In this document: positions 27,847 through 40,173 of the stretch, one piece after another
Layout: every line of letters begins with the position of its first letter
Position numbering within the stretch: the stretch's first letter is position 1
Assembly (NCBI RefSeq): GCF_008035925.1
Contig: NZ_CP036264.1
Coordinates: 2,081,409-2,145,408 of the forward strand
Direction of reading: 5' to 3'
Length of the DNA: 64,000 bases
Source of the DNA: Stieleria maiorica
GTDB lineage: Bacteria; Planctomycetota; Planctomycetia; Pirellulales; Pirellulaceae
Notes under the pieces: generated by a model
Databases searched by the model: none
Seen by the model: the letters and a program-made list of their open reading frames with translations, nothing else
What the model was told of the DNA's origin: nothing
Translations under genes and position numbers: made by a program

Positions 27847-28239
27847 ATGATCGCGCTGCTGAAATCGCTGCAACAAAAATGGAACGATTGGTGTGGCGAT
27901 CGCGAAATGGAACTGGAGATCCGAAAACACTTGACCAAGAACGGTTATTATGGCGGCACGGCCAAGTTCAAGAACGTGCGTCTGGTGGCCGTCCAGCGTC
28001 CCGGTTGGTTACAAGTCTTTCGTTTCGAAGCGACGGCCCGGCGTCAGGCCGAAGAAACCGATGGACCGGAACCCGAGGCGGTCTACGACGACCTGCACGG
28101 ATTGGTCCGCGACGATATCCGTCACAAAACCACCTCCGTGCGGGTCTTTCGCGACCCGGCCGAGCGGAGAGAATTGTTTCTCCGCTGGAGTGAGGATTTG
28201 ATCCGGTTGCGCGGAGCCCAGGGGTTGATCGACCCCTGA
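27847..28239 (+). CDS. conserved hypothetical protein
   Basis: A protein of 130 residues from ATG 27847, chosen because GAGG lies six bases upstream; the open frame extends further but reads as non-coding. It is charged and soluble: a short N-terminal helix (MIALLKSLQQKWNDWCGD), then a strand-rich part (FKNVRLVAVQRPGWLQVFRF) and a C-terminal segment (DPAERRELFLRWSEDLIRL). There is no signal peptide or known motif. The family is not recognised, but composition and spacing are those of a real gene. Confidence 0.72.
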   Translation: MIALLKSLQQKWNDWCGDREMELEIRKHLTKNGYYGGTAKFKNVRLVAVQRPGWLQVFRFEATARRQAEETDGPEPEAVYDDLHGLVRDDIRHKTTSVRVFRDPAERRELFLRWSEDLIRLRGAQGLIDP

Positions 28240-28277
28240 ATCTCACTGGATTTACGTCATTGACGATGCGTTCCAAC

Positions 28278-28353
28278 AGTCGCCGTGTTCTCCGAACTCG
28301 GCGCACGCAAACGCGAAGCGTTTCCCCCGCCGACCTCGGAGAGGACGGCGACT
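28278..28353. repeat. 26-bp-arm palindromic element (AGTCGCCGTGTTCTCCGAACT family), copy 1
   Basis: The left arm 28278-28303 is a close reverse complement of the right arm 28328-28353. The same element, in the opposite orientation, is at 48784-48859, and a decayed copy lies at 31600-31680. Confidence 0.88.
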
Positions 28354-28510
28354 GTCCGCCCAAACCGAACACGAAGCTGCGGTATACGACGAGCGGTCTA
28401 CCACGAAAACGCGTTCTGATATGATCTACGACAACACGCTGTCGACCACCGAACAGGCTGTCGGTACCACGTGTCTCCCACATAGCCAGAAAACCTTGAT
28501 TGAAATACCG

Positions 28511-31531
<3,021 letters not shown>

Positions 31532-31599
31532 TTCCGCCGGCCGGCGCCGGTGTCGTGACGCGAGTCGTCTGCCGCAGCTTCCTCTTCGATTGGTCTGGA

Positions 31600-31680
31600 C
31601 AGTCGTCGCTGTCTGCGATGTCGGCGCGGGGCAACGCTTCGCTTTTTCGGGTGCGCCGAGTTCGGAGAACACGGCGACCT
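31600..31680. repeat. decayed copy of the palindromic element
   Basis: The right arm GCGCCGAGTTCGGAGAACAC GGCGAC (31655-31680) is well kept. The left arm around 31600-31630 is degenerate. Confidence 0.6.
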
Positions 31681-31716
31681 TGATAGGTATCGTCAACGTG
31701 CCAATGGAACAACGCA

Positions 31717-33072
31717 CTAGGTTTCCAATTCGTACTCTTTCAGCTTGCGCTGCAGCGTCCGCACGCTGATGCCCAGCAGTTCGGCGGATTGCGTCCGGTG
31801 GCCGCCGGTGTGTTCCAGCGTTCTGCGGATCGCTTCACGTTCAATTTCCGCCAGTGTCATGCCGGGTTGGATGATCGTCTGAGCGGATTCGGCGCCGATG
31901 ATGTGGGGTGGCAGGTGTTTTTCGTCGATGATTTCGTCCAGCGTCAACACGATGATGCCCTCCAGCGTATTCCGCAGTTCGCGAACGTTACCGGGCCACT
32001 TGTAAGCCATCATCGCTTCCAGTGCGGGGGCCGAAATGTCTCGGACGGGCCGCTCGTTTTCGGTGGAGAGTTGATCGATGAAGTGGCGGATCAGCAGCGG
32101 GATGTCGTCCTTGCGTTCGCGCAGCGGCGGCAACGTCAATTCGACCACCTTGAGCCGAAAGTACAGATCCTCGCGGAACTCCTTGGATTGGACCTGCTGC
32201 AAGAGTTCTCGATTGGTCGCAGCGACCAGCCGCACATCGACATCAATTTCTCGGGACCCGCCGATCGGCATGACCGTGCGGTTTTCCAGTGCACGCAACA
32301 GCTTGGCTTGGAGTGCGAGATCCAATTCGCCGATTTCGTCGATGAACAGCGTGCCGCCGGCCGCCGTTTCAAACAAACCCTTGCGGTCGGAGCTGGCGCC
32401 GGTGAAGGCGCCTTTTTTGTGACCGAACAATTCGCTTTCGACCAGTGACTCCGGCAGCGCGGCACAGTTGACGGGGATCAGCGGTTTGCCCGCGCGGCGG
32501 CTCAGCCGGTGGATCGACCGCGCGACCAGCTCCTTTCCGGTGCCGCTTTCTCCGGTGATCAACACGGTGCTGCGGGTGTCCGCGACGAGACGGATTTTTT
32601 CGAACAGGGCGCGGATCGCGGCACTCGTTCCGATCATGTTGTCCAGCCCCTGTTGCTGGGTCAGCTGGGACTGTAGCGCCGCAATCTGCTCGGCCATCGC
32701 CCGGCGGCGGAGTGCCGCTTCGATCCGCTCGGTCAGCTCGCTCAGGTTCACCGGCTTGGGGATGAAATCATCGGCACCGGCTTTCAACGCCGCCACGGCC
32801 GCGTCGACGCTCTCGACATCCGAGACGACGATCACGATCGCGTGAGGCGCCTTCTGCTTGGCGATTTCCAACAGTGCCAATCCGTCGGTCTTGGGCATGT
32901 TTAAATCGGTGATGATCACCGCCACACCCTCGCCGATCAACTCGACCGCCGACTCGCCGTCGGGGACCGCCACCGGGTTGTAGCCGCGCCCGCCGAGCCA
33001 GCGGGCCATCGTCGCACGGCTTTGGGGGGCTTCGTCGACAATCAGGATTTTCCAGGCTCGTGATTCAGTCAT
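31717..33072 (-). CDS. NtrC-family sigma-54-dependent response regulator
   Basis: A protein of 451 residues with REC, AAA+ and Fis-type HTH domains. REC (1-120) has the acidic pocket DE at 13-14, phospho-acceptor Asp56 in IITDLNMP and Lys in FIPKPV. The AAA+ domain has Walker A GESGTGKELVA, the sigma-54-contact loop GAFTGA, Walker B GGTLFIDEIGEL and the arginine-finger region FREDLYFRLKVVEL. The HTH lies at the C-terminus (GGHRTQSAELLGISVRTLQRKL). Such proteins oligomerise when phosphorylated and remodel RNA polymerase-sigma-54. No cognate histidine kinase is adjacent, so it is an orphan in this window. Sigma-54-type promoters occur at 57317 and 60298. Confidence 0.96.
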   Translation of the reverse strand: MTESRAWKILIVDEAPQSRATMARWLGGRGYNPVAVPDGESAVELIGEGVAVIITDLNMPKTDGLALLEIAKQKAPHAIVIVVSDVESVDAAVAALKAGADDFIPKPVNLSELTERIEAALRRRAMAEQIAALQSQLTQQQGLDNMIGTSAAIRALFEKIRLVADTRSTVLITGESGTGKELVARSIHRLSRRAGKPLIPVNCAALPESLVESELFGHKKGAFTGASSDRKGLFETAAGGTLFIDEIGELDLALQAKLLRALENRTVMPIGGSREIDVDVRLVAATNRELLQQVQSKEFREDLYFRLKVVELTLPPLRERKDDIPLLIRHFIDQLSTENERPVRDISAPALEAMMAYKWPGNVRELRNTLEGIIVLTLDEIIDEKHLPPHIIGAESAQTIIQPGMTLAEIEREAIRRTLEHTGGHRTQSAELLGISVRTLQRKLKEYELET

Positions 33073-33398
33073 CGTGCATCGCGGAAAGGAGATTCCAGGA
33101 GGGCGGGGGCATCGATTTCGAGGTGTCGTCCGGGAGATTAGCTACGCCGTGGCCCGCCACCGAGTTCGCAGGCGACTGTTCACCGGCGAAAAGTCGCCGG
33201 ACAGTTTGTCCGCTCACCGCGACAAGTTGTAGCCAACTTGACGTGATCGGCCGCCGCGTCAGCGCCGATTTCGAAGGTCTTCGGCCTTCCGCCGATCGGC
33301 ATAGAAATTGCCTTCAAGCAAACGTCGGCCTTTCGTCGACTCCCGGTCTCTGTGTTTCACAGCGTCAGTCATCAATCACCTTTCACCGCCTTCGAACC
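33073..33398. other. divergent intergenic region
   Basis: Between the sigma-54 activator and the next plus-strand gene. The plus-strand frame stays open across it, but the translation does not look like protein. No promoter motif was assigned. Confidence 0.4.
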
Positions 33399-33902
33399 AT
33401 GTCCAAATCAAACGGGACAAAGCGTCCCCCCAACGATCGGCTTGCGGCACTGCAGGAAACCTCCCTTGAAGAGGGGCGAAGTGAACGCGTGCGGATCTTG
33501 ATGGCCACTCACCGGGCGGAGGCGTGTTTGACGGCGCCGGCGCCGGGGCGTGAATGGGATTGGAAGGACGGAGTGTACCAGGCGCTCAGTCTGTTGCGGG
33601 CGTCGCTCGGGGAGGCGCGTCAGCGAGGGGAATCGGCGGGCGGCTTGATTGCGGAATTGAAGGTCCCGGGCGGCAAGTACTACCACCGCGTGGACCGGCT
33701 GCAACAGGAGTTTGACGAGATGATTCGGCGTTGCGAGGCGACGATCGAGCACTTGCGATCCGAGGGCGCAGGCGAGTCGATTGACCACGCCGACATACGC
33801 CAGCGGGTCACGTGGCTGCTCACCTCGCTAAAGCACCACCAAGCCCGCGAGGCCGACCTGGTCTACGAAGCCCACGGCCTGGACCTCAGCATCGGCGATT
33901 AA
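33399..33902 (+). CDS. hypothetical helical protein
   Basis: A protein of 167 residues from ATG 33399 (MSKSNGTKRPPNDRLAALQE). It is predicted to be mostly helical and charged: WKDGVYQALSLLRASLGEAR, YHRVDRLQQEFDEMIRRCE, TWLLTSLKHHQAREADLVYE. It contains several His and Glu residues but no clear hemerythrin or other metal pattern. There is no signal peptide. The family is unknown. It is transcribed away from the sigma-54 activator gene. Confidence 0.65.
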   Translation: MSKSNGTKRPPNDRLAALQETSLEEGRSERVRILMATHRAEACLTAPAPGREWDWKDGVYQALSLLRASLGEARQRGESAGGLIAELKVPGGKYYHRVDRLQQEFDEMIRRCEATIEHLRSEGAGESIDHADIRQRVTWLLTSLKHHQAREADLVYEAHGLDLSIGD

Positions 33903-33916
33903 ACGGGCGCCGCCCA

Positions 33917-34048
33917 GTGTAGAGCCGTTGTCCCAACTGCTCCCCCGCGAATCTCCGATTCGCCCCACGGTCCCCCGCGACTCTCCCCTGTGCCGAGTGT
34001 AGAGCCGTTGTCCCAACTGCTCCCCCGCGAATCTCCGATTCGCCCCAC
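33917..34048. repeat. 52-bp direct repeat, two copies 80 bp apart
   Basis: 33917-33968 is repeated exactly at 33997-34048 (starting GTGTAGAGCCGTTGTCCCAA). It lies just after the hypothetical gene. Confidence 0.95.
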
Positions 34049-34160
34049 AGTCCTCACGCTCCCCGTTCGACGTCCCTTCGAGAACGTCCACCCACGACAG
34101 CTTCCCCACCATCATTCTGCCATCCCCATCGCAACCGCGTGCGACGCTCGATCGCCTCGA

Positions 34161-34391
34161 TCACAGCGATTCAAACTCAACGCGTCTTGAATCACCGTCG
34201 GGAGGGCCAGTGATCCGCACGCACCGGCGAGAGACCGTGTCATCAATGATCGTCTCAATCACGCCCACGGCGGCATCGATCGTCTGTGGCGTTCGTAGGA
34301 GCGCAAAATCCGGCCCGAGTTGTCCGAGCTGGAAGCGTTCCCCCGCGACAATAAGAGACAACTCCACTTTGGCCGAAAATGGAGCGTTCAT
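34161..34391 (-). CDS. small conserved hypothetical protein
   Basis: A protein of 76 residues from ATG 34391 (MNAPFSAKVELSLIVAGERF). The sequence is compact and beta-rich: QLGQLGPDFALLRTPQTI, then VGVIETIIDDTVSRRCVRIT and a short polar tail. The order SLIVxGxxFxLxQxGPDFxxLR resembles a small family I associate with planctomycete genomes, of unknown function. Members are single-domain, without signal peptide. It stands alone between repeat-rich gaps. Confidence 0.65.
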   Translation of the reverse strand: MNAPFSAKVELSLIVAGERFQLGQLGPDFALLRTPQTIDAAVGVIETIIDDTVSRRCVRITGPPDGDSRRVEFESL

Positions 34392-35149
34392 GTTTCTGAG
34401 CACGTTGTTTCCCCTGCCGTTCACCGCTGGGTCACGACGCTCGCTGCGTCATGGAAAAAAGCATCCAGGTGCCCACAACGCATTGTAGCCAACGCGAGCA
34501 CCTCCTCGGTGCGGCAACGAGGACATGCACGTTTGGAGCGCGGCAGGGCCGCGTCAAGACGGTGCCGACGCCGCCGTGCGGAGAGCTTCAATGAGGCCGC
34601 GCTCGTTGGGAGCGCGGAAGGATCGTTGCCGGTTCGGTTCGCGTGCCCCTGCGTTTTTGCTGTGGGGGCGTGGTCAAAAAATGGCGTGGTCAAAAAATGG
34701 TGGTGAATGGGCCGATGACATGCGATTCGAAGCGTTACAGTTTCTCAGTGAAGAGTCAGCCATCGACACCGGACCCCACCGGTTTTTCAGCAGCGGCAAG
34801 TGGCAAGACGTTCAACTTCTGGCGGCCGAGATCGTCAACGAGGCGATGCCGTCTGATTCGCCGCCGCACGTGATTCGTCAATTCAAGGAGTCGGGATTCA
34901 TGGGCGATTCGCGGTTGTGGGGTCAAGAAATGGTGGTGGGGAGCTGGGGTTGGTGATGGTTCGCCCGGTGGCGGTCCGGTGGATCGCGGAAGGACGCCTC
35001 ACGGGACCGACCGATTGGGCAGCGATGTGAAAAACGATTGCTCTCTCCACCTTGGGGCCTAGAGATGGTATAACCGAGGGGGTGGCTGCGAAGGCGACGA
35101 TCCCCTCGCGGCGTTACTCATCAGACGTTTACCGATTGGGGGGCAACTC
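34392..35149. other. 758-bp gap with short repeats and a possible gene remnant
   Basis: It contains two adjacent GTGGTCAAAAAATGG words (34670-34705) and a related GGGTCAAGAAATGG (34919-34934). A GC-rich inverted zone (TTGGAGCGCGG ... GGGAGCGCGG) lies at 34530-34620. A protein-like but short frame is listed separately. Confidence 0.55.
34720..34956 (+). pseudogene. possible gene remnant or small ORF
   Basis: From ATG 34720 the first 60 or so codons read like a protein (MRFEALQFLSEESAIDTG, GKWQDVQLLAAEIVNEAM, PHVIRQFKESGFMGDS). The end runs into a GGTCAAGAAATGG repeat. No family is recognised. It may be a fragment of a decayed gene or a real 78-residue protein. Confidence 0.3.
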
Positions 35150-38100
35150 ATGACGGACGCTGAGCAACCGGAGCGACACTCCCGCTTGAAGACGATCCGA
35201 GACGCATCCAGCGATAACCTGTTCTTGATTATCGCGGCGTGTCTCTCGGGGTTCATGCTGTTCGGGGTTCCGCAGGTCACCAATTTGATCCGGCCGACGC
35301 TGACGTGGAATCAATGGACGTTCTGGTTCCTGTTGTTGTTGGCCGTGCTGGCGTTTGTCTATGTGACCACGTTGCTGCGATTCATTTGGCCGGAGATTCA
35401 ATTCAAAAGCGTGTTCGGGCCGGCGCAATGGATCAACGGGTGGCTGATCTGGATCGCCAGGAAGCTGTCGCGGTTGGGACGCGGCGTGTCGGGGTATGTC
35501 GTGCCGGCGGTTCTGTTCGCGATCGGGATGGTGCTGTTCTTCTCCGTCGGGATCGAATTGAACACGCCCTACGTGCTGTTCGGTGGGTTTGTCAATTCGG
35601 TCGGCTTGTGGTTGATCTTGGTCGCCATCTGGCTGTTGGCCGGCCGAATCCTGGGGGCCGATCGCATGTTGGCCGGCAAGACCTTGACGCGGCGGATGCA
35701 GCTTGCATCGTCCTTGACGGCCGAAGGGGACATACAGCCCCGGTCGGCGTGGCAAGCGTGTGGTGAAGTGCTCTCGTGGCTGGCGGCGATGGGCGTGATC
35801 TTGGAAGTGCTGTGGTTGACCGCCAGCTACGAACTTCCCGGTGCCTCGTACCGATTGTTCAGCATCGCAGCGTTGATTCACATCGCCATCTTGTGGGTCG
35901 TGCTGGCCGCCTTGGCGGACTTCCTGCAGAAAACGACACCGCTGCCGGCACGATTGTTGACCTTCCTGCTGATCCTGGCGATCGTGATTCATGGCAGTTT
36001 CAGCGACATCGCCGACGCCCAACCGGAGGAGAGTGTGGCAGCGGCAGAGAAGGCATCCGAGGCGCTGGCATCCGAGCCGACGTCGACACCGACCGATTGG
36101 TTGGACACACTGGAGAAACGGATCGAATCGACGCCCGAAGGCCCGGTGGTGATGGTCGCCGCCAGCGGCGGCGGGTCGCGCGCGGCGCTGTTTACTTCGC
36201 TGGTGCTGCAGATGCTTGCGACCGAGCCGATGACCGAGTTTCCCGAGGCGCGGCAGGTCGAGGTGTCGGACAGGGCCGATCAGAAGACGTGGGGAGAGCA
36301 CATCGTCCTGATCAGCTGTGTCTCGGGAGGCAGTTTGGCCAGTGCCCGGTACGTCTGGAACGACGGCTATCCGGCCGACGATCACGTGCCGGATCTGCGT
36401 TACAGCGTACGCGACGATCTGCTGGATCTGACCCAAGACAAACTCTCCCGATGGGCCTGCCTGGCGAGGGAAAAGGCGAAATCCAAAAAGTCGAAAACCA
36501 CGTCGACGTCCGAGATCGTCGACGTCAAGCTGTTGGAACAAGAACAGAAGCGGTTCAAAGAAGTGGCGGACCAGATCGGGCGTTTACGAGAAAACGGCGA
36601 CTGGAAAACCCTGGGCGACGACGCGCAAACGACCACCGTCATCGCCGCGTTTTCGTCGCGGATGGCCGACGACATGTCGATGGATTTCATGGCGCCGATT
36701 TTGCGTGGTTTTTTGACTCCGTTTTCGACACGCGGCGAAGGGCTGTATCACTTTTGGCGTCACCGCTTCGGATGGGAACGGGTTTACCAACCGGGACCGC
36801 ATCTTGCCCCCGTGGTCGATGATCCATCGGGTTCGGCGGATCAAGCGCCGCCGCCGCGGCGTCCGTCGCCGCTGGTCATGTTCAACACCAGCGACGCCGA
36901 CGGCGGACGTCGGGTGATCGTCGGATTTCCCAACCTGACCCGCGGATCGCTGGTCGGATCGCCGCACGCCGAGACACCGTCGGCGGGCCGGGCCGACGAA
37001 TACTCTCCGCTGCCGCTGTGTGATTTTGCGAACGACCCGGTGCCGGAACTTGCGCTGGCCCGCGCGGTGCGGCTGTCCTCGAATTTCCCCTTCGGTTTCG
37101 GCGTTTCCATGCTGTCCGAATCGTCATTGCCGAAGCTGACGATCCATTCGGAAGCCCCGCCGATCCGCGGGCAAAGTCAACGCAAGGCGCTGCGGTTGCT
37201 CGACGGCGGTGTGGTGGACAACACCGGGATCGACTCGCTGCACGCGGTCATCAAATCGTTGGAGGCGAGCGCGGCGGCGAAACCTCGCGGACGGGAATCA
37301 CGGGTATTGGACCTGCTGCGACAACGGGGCGTGGTCTTTTTGGAGATCGACTCGGGCGCCAAACCGTCCGGTTCACGCAGCGGGCCGTTCGCTTCGGCAA
37401 CACGCCCCTTGAGCGCACTCAACAACGCCGTCTACACCAACGCATTGCGAACCAGCGATCAACAACAAACCGACCTCGAGCGCTGCCTGTCCGATTCGAT
37501 CGAATCCCGCATGCTGGCGACGATTCAGCAAGATCCTGAAACGTTGGTGGCCGGGCCGCTTGAATTCAAATTCACCAAGGAGGAACTGGTCGCCGCGGCG
37601 ACCGCCGTTTTCCAACCTCGGCAATTCGCGCAGCAACCTTTGTCGGTCATTCGCTATCGATTCATGTGCAATCACTTGCGCGATACCCGTTCGGATGTCA
37701 TGACCGCATTGGCGCTGGGACCGGACGACAAATCGACGGTGATCGCGATGTACCTGTCCGAAGTCTTTCGCTGGCGCCAGGAGCTCGATGCGATTCGCGA
37801 CAAGTACCGTGAAAACATCGGCTACCGGGGTTTGAACGCCTACACCAACGAAGACGTCGCGGGGCTGACCGGTCGACTGCTGCGCCGTGCCAAGGCCGAA
37901 TTGCAGCAGGCGGACCTGCGGGGGCGTTTGTTGCGTGAGTCGTGGGACCAAACCGGCGAACTGGAGGACAGTGAAAAGATCCTGCGGCTCAGCGAGACGC
38001 TGGTTCGTCCGGTCACGTTGTTGCTGGCCGTCAAGGAGATCGCCCGTTCCAGTTCGATGGTGATCGAAGGCAAAGACGAGCAATTCGCAAAATTGACGGA

Positions 38101-38407
38101 GATCGTCGACGGCATTCTTGCCGACGATGAATCGGGGATCGCCAACCTGGTCGCCTCCGAGCGATCGTTACCACAAAGTATCGACATCACCAAATTGGAT
38201 GCCGCCCAGTTCATCCCGGACGAAAGTGCGATGGTCTATTCCAAGCTGAATGAGGCGATCGAACAGGCCGACCGTACCGAAACGCCCAAGCTGTGGCAGC
38301 AACAATTGCAATTCGATCAGCAACGCGACCAGATGATGCAATTCGAGCAACTCAAGCAAGACCGGTTGCGCGTGCGGGCGGAGTTCTTCAATGCGATCGG
38401 CGATTAA
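35150..38407 (+). CDS. multi-pass membrane protein with patatin-like phospholipase domain
   Basis: A protein of 1085 residues. The N-terminal 290 residues hold about seven membrane segments (LFLIIAACLSGFMLFGV, FWFLLLLAVLAFVYVTTLL, VVPAVLFAIGMVLFFSVGI, VGLWLILVAIWLLAGRIL, VLSWLAAMGVILEVLWL, AALIHIAILWVVLAAL, LLTFLLILAIVIHGSF). The soluble part has patatin-like lipase hallmarks: an oxyanion loop VMVAASGGGSRAALF near 333-347, a nucleophile-like elbow ISCVSGGSLAS near 388 and LLDGGVVDNTGI near 684 carrying the catalytic Asp. The Ser and Asp are far apart, with a long charged insert between them. A helical Gln/Glu-rich C-terminus ends the protein. Its role (lipid remodelling, signalling or defence) is unknown; no toxin-partner genes are adjacent. 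Confidence 0.8.
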   Translation: MTDAEQPERHSRLKTIRDASSDNLFLIIAACLSGFMLFGVPQVTNLIRPTLTWNQWTFWFLLLLAVLAFVYVTTLLRFIWPEIQFKSVFGPAQWINGWLIWIARKLSRLGRGVSGYVVPAVLFAIGMVLFFSVGIELNTPYVLFGGFVNSVGLWLILVAIWLLAGRILGADRMLAGKTLTRRMQLASSLTAEGDIQPRSAWQACGEVLSWLAAMGVILEVLWLTASYELPGASYRLFSIAALIHIAILWVVLAALADFLQKTTPLPARLLTFLLILAIVIHGSFSDIADAQPEESVAAAEKASEALASEPTSTPTDWLDTLEKRIESTPEGPVVMVAASGGGSRAALFTSLVLQMLATEPMTEFPEARQVEVSDRADQKTWGEHIVLISCVSGGSLASARYVWNDGYPADDHVPDLRYSVRDDLLDLTQDKLSRWACLAREKAKSKKSKTTSTSEIVDVKLLEQEQKRFKEVADQIGRLRENGDWKTLGDDAQTTTVIAAFSSRMADDMSMDFMAPILRGFLTPFSTRGEGLYHFWRHRFGWERVYQPGPHLAPVVDDPSGSADQAPPPRRPSPLVMFNTSDADGGRRVIVGFPNLTRGSLVGSPHAETPSAGRADEYSPLPLCDFANDPVPELALARAVRLSSNFPFGFGVSMLSESSLPKLTIHSEAPPIRGQSQRKALRLLDGGVVDNTGIDSLHAVIKSLEASAAAKPRGRESRVLDLLRQRGVVFLEIDSGAKPSGSRSGPFASATRPLSALNNAVYTNALRTSDQQQTDLERCLSDSIESRMLATIQQDPETLVAGPLEFKFTKEELVAAATAVFQPRQFAQQPLSVIRYRFMCNHLRDTRSDVMTALALGPDDKSTVIAMYLSEVFRWRQELDAIRDKYRENIGYRGLNAYTNEDVAGLTGRLLRRAKAELQQADLRGRLLRESWDQTGELEDSEKILRLSETLVRPVTLLLAVKEIARSSSMVIEGKDEQFAKLTEIVDGILADDESGIANLVASERSLPQSIDITKLDAAQFIPDESAMVYSKLNEAIEQADRTETPKLWQQQLQFDQQRDQMMQFEQLKQDRLRVRAEFFNAIGD

Positions 38408-38877
38408 GCTTTGTCCCTCAACCCATAGCGGAAGCCGCCAAGGCTTTCGACTCGCAGCAGTTCACACGGGAAAAGCCGAAATTCTTGGCGAATTCCGCTA
38501 CCACAGACGACTCGTGCCGGGTTTAGGGACAATGCCCAGCTAGTGTTTTCTCGGTCGTTACGACGCGCCGGTCGCGGATCCGCTGCACGCTTTCGTACCA
38601 GGGGTGCGCAGATTCACGGCAGCGGACACCCATTCATCATCACACCGGAGGCACGGCGGGCGGGACTGTGAACATGCGAACGGCGCCGATGGCACCCTGA
38701 ACGCGGTCGAAGGGGTCCGAGCCAGCGTTTAACGCTCGGTCTCGAGAAGCTCGGTCGCGCAGGGCACAGGGATTGCCACTTCGGCGACCGCAGGGTTTCT
38801 GGCGTTCCGGCGATCAGGCAGCGTGGTTCCCGTGTGCCCTGCCGAGAGCACGGGGATCCCTCGTCGAGATGGTGATC
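38408..38877. other. intergenic region before the SDR gene
   Basis: About 470 bp. The plus-strand frame of the SDR is open from 38773, but the early part does not look coding. A hairpin CCCGTG...GCACGGG lies near 38828-38853. Nothing else was recognised. Confidence 0.4.
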
Positions 38878-39846
38878 ATGTCCGGTGTTCTGAAAACCTG
38901 TCCCCGCCTGCCCCGCTCGCTCACCGAAGCGACACGGCGGGGCGTGCCGGACGGCAGCCCGAAAAGTGGCCGGCAAGTTGTCCTGGTCACCGGAGCCTCC
39001 TGCGGTTTGGGGCTCGCCATCGGACGACGCTTGATCGGCGAACAACACCGGCGTGACCTGCACCTGGTCCTTACGGCTCGAAAGGCATCGCTGTCGCGAT
39101 TCGCCGAGGAAGGAATCTTCGAGCGGGACGACGTCTGGATCCGTGAACTGGATGTCACGTCCGCCGAAGAGCGACTGGCTGTCGTCGGCGAGATCGCATC
39201 GAAACTGGGCGGGGTGGATGTTTTGATCAACAACGCCGGCGTCGCCTATCGCTCCTGCGTCGAACACGTGACCGAACCCGAGCGGCTGCACCAGATGAAC
39301 ATCAACTTTCGCTCGCCGATCGAGTTGACTCGTTGTGTCTTGCCGGGAATGCGTGAAAAGCGGCGCGGCAAGATCATCAACATCTCATCGGTCGGCGGGA
39401 TGATGGCGATGCCCACCATGAGCGTGTACTCTGCGTCCAAGTTCGCGCTCGAAGGTGCCAGCGAAGCACTTTATTACGAGGTGAAACCGTGGAACATTTC
39501 GGTCACCCTGGTCCAACCGGGGTTCATGCGCAGCGACGCCTTTGAGAAGGTCCCCTACACCAACTTGAGCGCCCAGGCGTTTGCCGATGGCGATCATCCC
39601 TATTACGCGCATTACCATCACATGGATCGGTTCATTGCCAGGGCGATGCACCGCGCGGTCGCGACTCCGGATTCGGTGGCCAAAAAAGTCGTCCGCGTGA
39701 TCCGACAGAATTCGCCACCGCTGCGAGTCTACGGAAGCGTCGATGCGGTGCTGTTCTCGGTCATGCGTCGGACGATGCCGAGGCGGTTTTACAATTGGTT
39801 CCTGTACCGCAATCTGCCGAAAATCCGCGATTGGGGACGGACCTGA
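38878..39846 (+). CDS. short-chain dehydrogenase/reductase
   Basis: A protein of 322 residues from ATG 38878 (MSGVLKTCPRL); an ATG nine bases earlier is also possible. It is a classical SDR: cofactor motif VLVTGASCGLGLAIG, NNAG in DVLINNAGVAYRS, catalytic Ser in IINISSVGGM and YxxxK in YSASKFALEG. LVQPGFMRSDAF follows. The C-terminal 90 residues (YAHYHHMDRFIARAMHRAVA ... RRFYNWFLYRNLPKI) form an extension that resembles membrane-associating tails of larger SDRs. NAD(P)-dependent oxidoreduction is expected; the substrate is unknown. Confidence 0.9.
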   Translation: MSGVLKTCPRLPRSLTEATRRGVPDGSPKSGRQVVLVTGASCGLGLAIGRRLIGEQHRRDLHLVLTARKASLSRFAEEGIFERDDVWIRELDVTSAEERLAVVGEIASKLGGVDVLINNAGVAYRSCVEHVTEPERLHQMNINFRSPIELTRCVLPGMREKRRGKIINISSVGGMMAMPTMSVYSASKFALEGASEALYYEVKPWNISVTLVQPGFMRSDAFEKVPYTNLSAQAFADGDHPYYAHYHHMDRFIARAMHRAVATPDSVAKKVVRVIRQNSPPLRVYGSVDAVLFSVMRRTMPRRFYNWFLYRNLPKIRDWGRT

Positions 39847-40173
39847 CGCTGATGCGCCGGCGGTGCGAAAGGGTGCGACGCGGACGCGTGTTCGGCCCCG
39901 GGGATGCGATGTATTACGCCAGTCGACGAGCGTTTTATCATTCTGCCCCGCATGATTCTGCCATCACTCTCCTGATTCTCATCGATGTGACAGGACGCCC
40001 TTGCTGGGTGGTGAGGTAGGAAGATTTTGGAGGTAAGAAAATAGGAGCAATGAAACGGACGCTGCATCGCTTCGTGTTCTTTCCGCAGAAGTCCCCTCGG
40101 ATGCGACGTTTGATCGGCGATTGGCGATGTTATATTCGAAGCAACGCAACAATCCCCGCGCGATCGCAGAGCG
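39847..40173. other. intergenic region with CAGAATGAT- and GGTAAGAAAATG-type repeats
   Basis: Inverted CAGAATGAT words lie at 39938-39962 and a GAGGTAGGAAGATTTTGGAGGTAAG string begins at 40014 (read in pieces). No gene is seen between the SDR and the kinase. Confidence 0.6.

Noticed and set aside
34421..34693. Minus-strand 90-codon frame with CPRC and MRCGH
   Set aside because: The N-terminal half is low-complexity and crosses a repeat; the Cys pairs are too few evidence for a zinc protein.
36310..36345. Classical GxSxG lipase elbow in the patatin-like protein
   Set aside because: The sequence is CVSGGS, so the first glycine is missing; only a patatin-like elbow can be claimed.
35129..36541. 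470-codon minus-strand open frame
   Set aside because: Gln/Arg/His-rich translation antisense to the membrane segments of the patatin-like protein.
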